DNA of 64,000 nt from Sipunculus nudus. Taxonomy: Eukaryota > Annelida > Sipuncula > Golfingiida > Sipunculidae. The notes under the pieces are model-generated. The model saw only the letters and a list, made by a program, of their open reading frames with translations, made no database searches and was not told where the DNA came from. The stretch is taken from assembly GCA_026874595.1 (NCBI GenBank), contig CM049307.1, forward strand, positions 35,138,862 to 35,202,861, read 5' to 3'. A program made the position numbers and the translations under genes. Below are positions 38,601 to 44,676 of the stretch, in pieces. Each line of letters begins with the position of its first letter. Position 1 is the stretch's first letter.

Positions 38601-41600
38601 TGACCGAGTTACAGGAAGTTGAACTTAGTCATTTGCATGCTAAAATTACAACATCAGAAACGGCTGGAGCTATCATCATCAAATTTTATGTTAATGTTGG
38701 TCACTTGAGTCATATCTGAAATTGAGGTATTAGTGCATTGGCCTTTTGTACGGGGGTCAATGGTGCCCAAGGCATACTAAGGGCTACAAAAAACTTCTGC
38801 TCTGAAAGCATAAAGCCAAATTGTTTAATATTGTACAGAAATGCTCCTCGGGTAGTGCATTCTTAAGTTTGTTCAAATGGTCTCTGTTCAATGACTTTTG
38901 GCCAAGTTATGGGAAGCTGAATATAGTCAAATGTTATAGCAGCCCATTTATGCTCAGTGGCTATAAAGATCTTCTCAAAAACCACTGGGTCAAATTCTTT
39001 AATCTCACACAAGAATGATCCTTAGATGTTGATAATTCAAATTTGTTCAAATGGTTTTGATTCAGTGATTTTCTTAGATTTTATACAGGAAAAGTTAAAA
39101 AAGATATAAAAATCTTCTTCTCTGAAACTTTCCAGCCAAATTGTCCAATATTTCACAGAAATGATCCCTAGAATAATCTTTTCAAATTTGTGTGAATTGC
39201 TCCAGTTCGGTGATTTTTGACCAAGTTACAGGAGGTTTAACTTAGTCATCTGTGTAAGAAAGCATACTAAACTTAAAATATCAGAAACAGCTGGAGCTGT
39301 CATTACCAAATTTATGCCAATGTTTTTCACATGAAATTGAGGTGTTGGTGGCGCCACCTACATGGATCTGTTTTTTTACAAGCAAAATTGCAAGTTTAGA
39401 CTCTTCTAGCTTATTCACTGTTTTATGATGAAACTGTTAAGCTGATTGGTTTAAACTTCACAAGAATTATTCAATGGTATTGTTCTGCCAGTTTTGTAAG
39501 AATATATTTGGTAAATGCAGCTTTAAAAAAGTAGTGTAGCCAATTGAAAAATGCTTTCTGTGTTTGAAAACAGATTTGACAACATGCCAATTTTCAGCAC
39601 CCAAGTCAAGAGGTCACTCAGTTCAACCAGGTGGGGTTCAGACATCATGGCAACTGACCTGACTCTGTCTGGTGTCTAGACAATATGTCTAGACATCTAG
39701 ACACATCGTCTAGACATCTAGACACATTGTCTAGACGCAGAATGCCCAGATTAGAACTATAGGAACTAAATCTGTCAACTGTTTGAAAAAACTTGGTTTG
39801 CATTTTTAGCCAATCTGTGAGCTTATGCAATGGTGTGGCTTTGTCTGTCTTCCATGTCTTCTGTGGTGCGTCATAGCTATCTCAAAAAGGGCAGAAGCTT
39901 GCATCACCAAAGTTTTTGCAAAAGGTTTGTCATCTAAAACATTCTGTTGGATTTTTGCTTATTTCTTGGCTAACTGCAATTTTTTAGATTTTATAGGGAA
40001 GATGCTAAAAAACATTAAAAATTGTTCTTCTCCAAAACCATGCTGCCAAATTGTCCATTCATTTGTACCAATTATCCTCCCTGGCAAAAAGAACATATCC
40101 GAAATATCCTGACTGATACATCCTAGTTTTAAAATGTCTTAGTCCGCAACTTGCAGGTCAGAAACATCCATTTTGCTGAAATCATAATATGCAGGACATA
40201 AGAGGATCAATATTAAATTTTAAAAATAAACCTCCATTCATACTCCCAAACTTTGCACAGGTTCGCATTAGGCCTGTAGGCCTTGTTTTTATTAACATTG
40301 ACTTGTCCCCTTCTCCATATATTTTTATCTTATTTATTAACAGTGACTTGCTTGAACATCATTAAGAGGAATGAGACTTTTAGATAATTCTGCTTAAATC
40401 TGATTTGAAATATATTTTTATGAGATGACCACTGTGGTGCTTATTGCTGCAAAAATTATAGAGAGATGATTGAGAATTGAGGGATGATCACTAAAGCTCA
40501 AGGAGCAACCTTTGTTGAGTTGACTACAGGCTGTGATCAGTAAAGTATTTAGCACCCTGTGATTACTTATAAAGTAAATATTATAAACTGTTAGAATTCC
40601 TGTTACATATAACTACATAATAAAGATTTAAAATTGCATTTGACAGTGAAAGCTGTCACCAGCAGCTGGAGTTGACATGTCGTCGTAGACGGGACAAGGC
40701 TGCAACAGTGATCCAGGCCCACTGGAAGAAACGGGTCCACATGAGAAAGTGGCCCACACTGAAAAAACAGCTGGAACTATGGCAAAGACAGAGCATGTCA
40801 AGGGATAATACATTCAGATCACACAGTACAAGGTGAGATGATACGCTTGGGTCAGGAGGCACGAGATGAGATACCAGTAATACGTTCAGGTCAGGTAGCA
40901 CAAAGTGAGATAATACACTTAGATCAAGCAGCACAAGGTGAGATAATACTCAGATTAGGCAGTACGGGGTAAGATAATACACTCAGATCAGGAACTACAA
41001 GATGAGATAATACACTCAGGTGAGATAATACACACAGATCAGGCAGTACAAGGTGAATAACACATTCTGATCAATCAGTACAAGGTGAGTTAATATGCTC
41101 GGGTCAAGGTAGGACAAGGAGAAATAATACACTTGGGTCAGGCAGTACAAGGTGAGATATCACACAGATCAGGCAGTACTAGGTGAGATAATACTCAGAT
41201 TAGGCAGTATGGGGTAAGATAATACACTCAGATCAGGAACTACAAGATGAGATAATACACTCAGGTGAGATAATACACACAGATCAGGCAGTACAAGGTG
41301 AATAACACATTCTGATCAATCAGTACAAGGTGAGTTAATATGCTCGGGTCAAGGTAGGACAAGGAGAAATAATACACTTGGGTCAGGCAGTACAAGGTGA
41401 GATATCACACTCAGATCAGGCAGTACTAGGTGAGATAATACTCAGATTAGGCAGTACGGGGTAAGATAATACACTCAGATCAGGAACTACAAGATGAGAT
41501 AATACACTCAGGTGAGATAATACACACAGATCAGGCAGTACAAGGTGAATAACACATTCTGATCAATCAGTACAAGGTGAGTTAATATGCTCGGGTCAAG

Positions 41601-44600
41601 GTAGGACAAGGAGAAATAATACACTTTGGTCAGGCAGTACAAGGTGAGATATCACACTCAGATCAGGCAGTACTAGGTGAGATAATACACTCAGATCAGG
41701 TAGTACAATTGAGATAATTCACTCAGATCATGCAATATATGTAGAAATAATACACTTGGATCAATCAGTTCTAGGTAAGATGATACACTCAGGTTAGGCA
41801 ATACAACATGAGATATTACACGGATCAGGCAGTATTAGGTGAGGTAATACACTCAGATCAAGCAATACAAGGTGAGATAATAAATCAGATTAGGCAGTTC
41901 AAGGTGAGATAATACAGTCAGATCAGCAGTACAAGGTGAAATAAATGCTCAGAACAGGCAGCACAAGGTAGATTGATACACTGATATAAAGCACTCTGAG
42001 GTGAGATAATACTCATATCAGGTAGTACAAGATGAGGTAATACACTCAGATCAGGAACTACAAGGTGAGATAATACACTCAGAGCAGGCACTACAAGTTG
42101 AGATAATACACTCAGATCAGGTGGTAAAAGGTGAAATAACATTTTCAGATCAGTCTGTACAAGGTGAGTTAATATGATCAGGTCAGGGTGGGACAAGGGG
42201 AAATAATACAATCAGATCAGGCAGTACAAGGTGAGATACTATGCTTGGGTCATGCAGCACAAGGTGTGATAATATGCTCGGGTCAGGCGGTACAAGGTGA
42301 GATAATACATGTTTGCCAGACAGCACAAGGAGAGATAATATGCTCAGGTCAGGTGGCAGGTGAGAACCTAAGGGAGGAATATGAAACCAGTAGAGAAGGG
42401 ACAGTACTGCTGTTGATTAAAAGTGTTCAGGGAAATATCTTTAAAAGCTTGAATGTTTGGCCTCCTTTTTAAAGATTTACAAATAAAATTTGATAAAAAT
42501 ATTTATCTTAATTGAGACTTTCTTAATTGTATTTCTTTCCAGTAAATAAGTGGGGTTTGTTATTAAAAGATGCATGCATTGTGATATCAGCTAATATCAA
42601 ATCTTTTTTCAGAATGAAATTGAAGCCAGACAAACAACTTGCCGAAAGTTCTGAAGATATACTGGTATGTAAATACCACCACCACTTGTGTGATATATAA
42701 TATTCACAAAGCCATTTTGATTGAATAGGAATCAAGGAATAACAACATATTACCACAAATTTGTCATTCTGTATTTAGGCCTTTTTCTTAATGAGCATTA
42801 CAAAAGACAAAGCAGAAATTATTAAACTTTAATTATATCAGAATAATTGAAAAGAAAATGCCTTATTTCAGAAATTGCTTCAAATACTCAAGGTATGTGT
42901 CAAGTATTATTAAAGATTGTTATTATCATTTTCATTATATACCTTATGAATTGATCACTTTTGGTTCATGCAAACTTATCAAACTTATAATAAATTATCA
43001 TAAATGACATGTGGCATTGATCACTCATTATTTAGACAGTATGACAAAAGTAAAAAAGTTTGTCTACCCATTTCAGCATGCTTTGGTATGAAGCTAAATC
43101 TGTTGCACAAGTTGTAAGTGTCTGAGGTGTCAGGTAAAACTTTAATATTTTTATAACTTTGATTGTGTTTTACTTCTGTCAGATCCAGTGTCCTCCCATT
43201 CCTCCAGCCAGGGAATACACCATTCAGGGAAACATGAAGGTCAGCTTCCCACAAACAAGACTCATGCTGCGGGACTTCCTCTCACCAGGTAAGAAATTGT
43301 CCTTTGTATTTAGTCAATCTGTCCTCTTGTTTCAACACCCTGTATCCATCTTCTTTAATCAAAATTTTCCTTGAATTTATATTTGTAAATAACTTGACAG
43401 AAAACAATATATTTTTACCTCCTAGTATGGCATGAACTGTGAGATTTGATGATAATTTACCATATAATAATAACTATATGTGCAACCACATTTTGGAGTC
43501 TTCACAGTGATCAGGTAAATGGAATGTGTCTGTTTAAGAGTGGCCATCTATAGTTTGAAATTTGAAGATTTATCACATGAAATCTTCCAATTATTGGCAG
43601 CTAAATTTTTTTTATATGCCGCTCTAGGAAGAGTCAGATTAGTGGATGGGCAAACTCTTTGCGTATTTAATGAGGTCAAAGGTCACAAGACATTGATGGG
43701 TATATTATGCACATGTGCTCTTGTTTTATGTGGCCATTACACTGCTGTCAGTAGGATTCAACTGTTATGAAAATCGCCTTCTCATCAGATTTTAAATAAA
43801 TGACTTTCCTAAATGTTCTAAATCATGTTTCCCTTGCAACCAATTTTTCATTATGGACTGTGTAAATCCATTTGAGCAACAGGTGGACTTCAGGATAGGG
43901 AAACATATCAATAGTTGTTTCTGGTGTCCTGTCACTCTGTCTGGTTTACATGGTCATGAAAAGATTTCAGTTTCAGGGACTTCACTGATGGTTGTATGTT
44001 CAGGATTGCATTTGCCACACACTCCAAAGCAAGCCAAAGCCAATAATTGTGTCATTCTTGCAGAATTGTGTAAAGTGATTAATGCATCTGTATAAAGTGA
44101 ATCTCCATTCTTTTTAGGTAATGAGGATCCTGGAAATCATTTGCATAAAGGTCAAGAGGTCACAGTTAAGGGACCATCATCAAAAAGAGGCTTCCTCCTG
44201 ATAGAGGGCAGCACTATCACTTTGCATGTGCCTTACCAGTACACTAGACTGAAGGTAAGGCATCATGAAAAAACATCTTTTAACTGCATTATGTTTGTTG
44301 TAAATGTCCCTAATGCAGTTGAATCTGTGAATCTTTAACATTCTTAGAGAGAATAATAAATGAGTTTCTTTCTCAGCAGTGATTCATTATGTCTTGTTTC
44401 CTTTATTTAAATTTTTACATTAATTTTATAAAAAAAAGACAAACATTTCCTTGGTGTATTGGTAATTATAAGAATATTACTATTTTCGGTTTGAGATGTT
44501 ATTACTGATATTGTAAGAGACAGAAGGAACACAAGTTTCTCTTTTTGATTGTTGTATTTCAATTGTCAAAGCTATTTACTGGTTTTACTTACATAACAAT

Positions 44601-44676
44601 TCTGTGCCAAATGCATCTTATTTGATATTCATTACAGATGTCAAGCCTGGTACCTGTACAAGGGGTGGATTCATGA
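23523..44676 (+). CDS. unconventional myosin with atypical switch motifs, one IQ motif and SH3-like tail (gene span, 24 coding exons)
   Basis: Exons joined by splice consensus and phase: 23523-23637, 25200-25318, 25877-26037, 26755-26929, 27103-27177, 27557-27641, 28274-28380, 28806-28935, 29296-29414, 29764-29952, 31004-31177, 31516-31619, 32181-32380, 32861-32918, 33231-33333, 35084-35183, 37005-37108, 38100-38194, 40647-40832, 42613-42664, 42872-42892 (tentative), 43183-43288, 44118-44254, 44638-44676. They total 2754 bases, an exact frame of 917 residues plus stop. Order: N-terminal helix 1-38; motor about 40-738 with P-loop GDSGSGKT (133-140), switch I NPSASK (184-189), switch II DMFGFQ (417-422), HYGG, PHFIQCL and LVLETV; one IQ motif about 757-775; SH3-like tail 825-905. 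The motor most resembles class VII/X/XV heads, but the class is unassigned. Switch I Arg is Lys and switch II Glu is Gln, so ATP hydrolysis is doubtful. An extra upstream exon cannot be excluded. Confidence 0.85.
25200..25318 (+). CDS. myosin exon 2: start of motor
   Basis: Acceptor TACCTGTAG; phase 1 joins to Asp. Reads EGLKDLAQLAGPLTEHSI, matching the GV-DM--L-.L-E--IL opening of myosin motors, then LQQRFSSQQFL. The donor CTA|GTCAGT is weak at the exon side but keeps phase 0. Confidence 0.85.
25877..26037 (+). CDS. myosin exon 3: THVGPVLLAMNPF block
   Basis: Acceptor GCCGTTAG. Reads THVGPVLLAMNPF, equal to the TYIG-ILVSVNPY block. The exon ends in the strand leading to the P-loop (SQTIVLI), with the Ile codon split by the intron (donor GTGAGT). 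Confidence 0.92.
26184..26369. mobile_element. Tc1/mariner-pogo-like MITE in a myosin intron
   Basis: CAGTGAAACCTCTATTATG at the left is inverse-matched by GGAGAGGTTCCACTG at the right, with TA beside both ends. CAGTGGAACCTC termini with TA duplications are typical of pogo/Tigger-derived MITEs. 186 bases, no coding capacity. Confidence 0.55.
26755..26929 (+). CDS. myosin exon 4: P-loop and most of switch I
   Basis: Acceptor TTGTACAG. Begins GDSGSGKT, the nucleotide-binding P-loop (family GESGAGKT). Ends NPSASKV at the position of NDNSSRF: the switch I Asn is kept, but Arg is replaced by Lys. Donor GTATGT, phase 0. Confidence 0.93.
27103..27177 (+). CDS. myosin exon 5: after switch I
   Basis: Acceptor TTATTTTCAG. 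Reads GLYIENVISQRVICRTRLHY, in the place of GKFIEI...GA-I--YLLEKSR; the usual Leu-Glu-Lys-Ser-Arg is altered. Donor GTAAGT, phase 0. Confidence 0.88.
27557..27641 (+). CDS. myosin exon 6: NYNIFYDLLAG block
   Basis: Acceptor TGAACCAG. Reads EGNYNIFYDLLAGLTKEER, close to the NYHIFYELLAGL block of class VII/X/XV-type heads. Donor GTATCA, phase 1. Confidence 0.92.
27929..28212. mobile_element. MITE with about 35-bp terminal inverted repeats
   Basis: GGCCAAAAAAAATAAAAGG with GGTTCTCAGGCAC at the left is inverse-matched at the right (GTGCCTGAGAACC ... TTTTTGGCC). The core is GC-rich at both inner edges (CGCCCGC). It sits in the intron just before myosin exon 7. Confidence 0.75.
28274..28380 (+). 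CDS. myosin exon 7
   Basis: Acceptor TAACCACAG. Reads VKFHLEGHTTKTLAYLAQ then a Lys/Arg/Asp-rich helix ending FNDWK. Donor GTGAGT, phase 0. A MITE ends 61 bases upstream of this acceptor. Confidence 0.88.
28806..28935 (+). CDS. myosin exon 8: LGNIHF block
   Basis: Acceptor TTTATTTCAG. Reads LRILSAILLLGNIHF, the conserved I--ILHLGNI-F block of motors. Donor G|GTGGAT, phase 1. Confidence 0.92.
29296..29414 (+). CDS. myosin exon 9
   Basis: Acceptor AAATTTCAG. Reads ELKSVSGLLGVSAVVLYQQL, the LLG(V)--E-L--ALT region preceding the HO-linker. Ends INPTQ with donor GTTGGT, phase 0. Confidence 0.88.
29764..29952 (+). CDS. myosin exon 10: HO helix and switch II
   Basis: Acceptor TTATTAATAG. Reads ANRNRDRLAQTLYTRM (family A---RDALAK-LY-RLF), an Asp/Ser-rich surface insert, then VGVLDMFGFQ. 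This is switch II with Asp and Gly-Phe kept but the terminal catalytic Glu changed to Gln. Donor GTACAT, phase 0. Confidence 0.92.
30143..30603. mobile_element. MITE with about 60-bp terminal inverted repeats
   Basis: TTACATGTAAAGGTGCTTTT at the left is matched by the inverse of the right end (TTACATATAAAGGTAGTTTT). Both arms contain several GTAGTCC words spaced about 14 bases apart. It lies in the intron between exons 10 and 11. Confidence 0.65.
30728..31003 (+). repeat. decayed tandem copies of the next exon's acceptor and start
   Basis: Four diverged units beginning near 30728, 30787, 30842 and 30915 carry versions of CTGACAGGAGAGTG, TATGAACCTCTGT and GGAGA-TAT in the same order as the real junction at 31003/31004. 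Unit length is about 55-78 bases. None keeps the exon frame. Confidence 0.65.
31004..31177 (+). CDS. myosin exon 11: relay helix
   Basis: Acceptor TTTCTGACAG. Reads MWELCMNLCAETIQQYY, the relay helix (family FEQLCINYANE-LQQFF), then PDAVPVINLISSQ (family DN-P-IDLI). Donor GTTAGA, phase 0. Confidence 0.92.
31516..31619 (+). CDS. myosin exon 12: GILKLLETES block
   Basis: Acceptor TGTTCTTCAG. Reads GILKLLETESTLADGSPGHL, equivalent to the GIL-LLDEEC--P-G block. Donor GTGGGT, phase 2. Confidence 0.9.
32181..32380 (+). CDS. myosin exon 13: FGIRHYGGPV block
   Basis: Acceptor TTTGTTGTAG. Reads FGIRHYGGPVMYNAHSLLAA and then NRDQLSDNLVWLF, a clear match to F-I-HYAG-V-Y---GFLEKNRD-L--DL. Donor G|GTAAAT, phase 1. 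Confidence 0.95.
32861..32918 (+). CDS. myosin exon 14: loop 2 region
   Basis: Acceptor CCCTGTTGCAG, donor CAAG|GTAGGC, 58 bases, phase 1 to 2. Reads DGPRGNKYSITAAQYVPHP, a surface loop at the actin-facing loop 2. Short for a motor loop 2, with few of the usual Lys/Gly clusters. Confidence 0.85.
33231..33333 (+). CDS. myosin exon 15: PHFIQCLR block
   Basis: Acceptor TCTGTTGCAG. Reads EFYDRLDQMLKIVVQTKPHF and ends IQCLR, matching F---L--LM--L--T-PHFVRCIK-N. Donor GTGAGT, phase 0. Confidence 0.94.
33480..34290 (+). repeat. tandem diverged GGTGGCRCCACC repeat units
   Basis: Units contain TTTTGCACAGTGTCCATCTG, CAGTGGTTTGACTTA and CTGAAATTTTGCAT in order, separated by GGTGGCACCACC-like palindromes (near 33782, 33911 and 34171). 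A reverse-oriented copy occurs at about 59610-59780. No coding function seen. Confidence 0.55.
34300..34665 (-). mobile_element. tRNA-derived SINE
   Basis: On the minus strand the head (about 34665 to 34611) reads GTGTAGTGGTGTAATGATTA, GCGCTGGACTTTGGACTGCA and AGGTTGTAGTTTTGCATCC. These have the spacing and wording of degenerate A and B boxes of RNA polymerase III tRNA promoters. The remaining body has a G/C homopolymer near 34422-34437. The tail boundary is uncertain. It is inserted within the GGTGGC repeat field. Confidence 0.6.
34999..35083 (+). repeat. triplicated 3' splice-site region
   Basis: Three near-identical units of about 31-33 bases start AGTGATCATCTTTT. The first two continue to TTTACTAAGATA. 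The third runs into TTTTTTTCAG, the acceptor of exon 16. The copies carry TACTAAG, which resembles a branch point. Confidence 0.75.
35084..35183 (+). CDS. myosin exon 16: LVLETV block
   Basis: Reads ANDESVPDMFDKEAVAEQLR then LVLETVYLMAAG (family FD---V--QLRY-GVLETVRIRRAG). The basic residues after LETV are lost. Donor G|GTAATA, phase 1. Confidence 0.93.
35600..36320. repeat. two diverged direct units with GGTCATGACCTT
   Basis: ATTTAAAATGGGGTCATGACC at about 35800 recurs as ATTTAAATTGGGGTCATGACC at about 36124, each followed by GAGAGTG-CTTGACCTTGAAT. Period about 325 bases. In the exon 16-17 intron. Confidence 0.6.
37005..37108 (+). CDS. myosin exon 17: converter
   Basis: Acceptor AATTTTGACAG. 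Reads LPHKLVYRDFNMKYSVLLKL (family FP-R--F-EFL-RY), then a polar loop ending DQTK. Donor GTAGGA, phase 0. Confidence 0.9.
37123..37587. mobile_element. TTAA-flanked MITE, copy 1
   Basis: Ends TTAAAGGGGCCTAATCACCT and, in inverse, TTAAAGGTGCCCATTCACCT. About 465 bases. A second copy lies in opposite orientation at 45519-45995, with shared internal words such as ACAAACATGTTG and CTTGTTTTGTTTAT. TTAA flanks suggest piggyBac-like mobilisation, which is inference. Confidence 0.6.
38100..38194 (+). CDS. myosin exon 18: end of motor
   Basis: Acceptor TTAGTAG. Reads AILDQLLREMDETGEAYTSM and ends GLGRRYVFLR, the G-TKVFLR end of the converter. Donor GTATTG, phase 2. Confidence 0.9.
38262..40300. repeat. 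diverged repeat family filling the motor-IQ intron
   Basis: Two head segments sharing TGTGAGCTTATGC and TTTTTAGC occur at about 38265 and 39805. Between and after them the phrase GCCAAATTGTCCAATATTT and its variants recur near 38510, 38815, 39130 and 40045. No coding frame. One 12-base palindrome-like GGTGGCGCCACC lies near 39349. Confidence 0.55.
40647..40832 (+). CDS. myosin exon 19: IQ motif
   Basis: Acceptor ATTTGACAG. Reads RRRRDKAATVIQAHWKKRVH, a single IQ motif that would bind a calmodulin-type light chain, then a basic helix (MRKWPTLKKQLELWQRQ). The last ten or so codons (NTFRSHSTR) are homologous to the minisatellite unit that follows. Donor ACAAG|GTGAGA, phase 2. Confidence 0.92.
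40803..42362 (+). repeat. 33-bp minisatellite seeded at an exon-intron junction
   Basis: About 45 units of roughly 33 bases; the consensus begins GTGAGATAATACACTCAGAT and ends CAGGCAGTACAAG. The first unit is the end of the IQ exon itself. Many unit boundaries read AAG|GTGAG, a strong splice donor. A higher-order repeat of about 245 bases (GGGGTAAG marks at 40966, 41211 and 41458) is present three times. Open frames on both strands here are repeat artefacts. Confidence 0.92.
42613..42664 (+). CDS. myosin exon 20: linker
   Basis: Acceptor CTTTTTTCAG. Reads MKLKPDKQLAESSEDIL, a charged linker after the IQ region. Donor GTATGT, phase 0. The 52-base length fits the phase exactly. Confidence 0.75.
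42872..42892 (+). CDS. myosin exon 21: tentative 21-base microexon
   Basis: TTATTTCAG acceptor and AAG|GTATGT donor enclose exactly seven codons (KLLQILK), phase 0 to 0. It would insert seven residues without changing frame and could be a cassette exon. Both flanking exons also join in frame without it. Confidence 0.45.
43183..43288 (+). CDS. myosin exon 22: proline-rich start of tail
   Basis: Acceptor TTCTGTCAG. Reads IQCPPIPPAREYTIQG, a proline-rich hinge, then KVSFPQTRLMLRDFLSPG. Donor G|GTAAGA, phase 1. Confidence 0.85.
44118..44254 (+). CDS. myosin exon 23: SH3-like tail domain
   Basis: Acceptor TTCTTTTTAG. Reads HKGQEVTVKGPSSKRGFLLI then TLHVPYQYTRL. The pattern KG--V-V...GF/W...VP--Y--L resembles the second half of an SH3 fold, but the ALYDY and WW signatures are missing. 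Donor GTAAGG, phase 0. Confidence 0.85.
44638..44676 (+). CDS. myosin exon 24: C-terminus
   Basis: Acceptor ATTCATTACAG. Reads MSSLVPVQGVDS then TGA at 44674-44676. There is no coiled coil, FERM or MyTH4 domain after the SH3-like segment. If exon 23 is not spliced here, the read-through frame would instead stop near 44338 with an unrelated tail. Confidence 0.65.
   Translation: MSSLVPVQGVDS

Noticed and set aside
40803-42362. CRISPR-like regular direct repeats
   Set aside because: Units are contiguous, diverge throughout and have no conserved-repeat/unique-spacer structure; the context is eukaryotic intron.
42188-42472. 94-codon plus-strand frame with 11-residue QGEII repeats (and a similar minus-strand frame at 41918-42211)
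   Set aside because: It is the 33-bp minisatellite translated; the period is a multiple of three, which keeps frames open on both strands.
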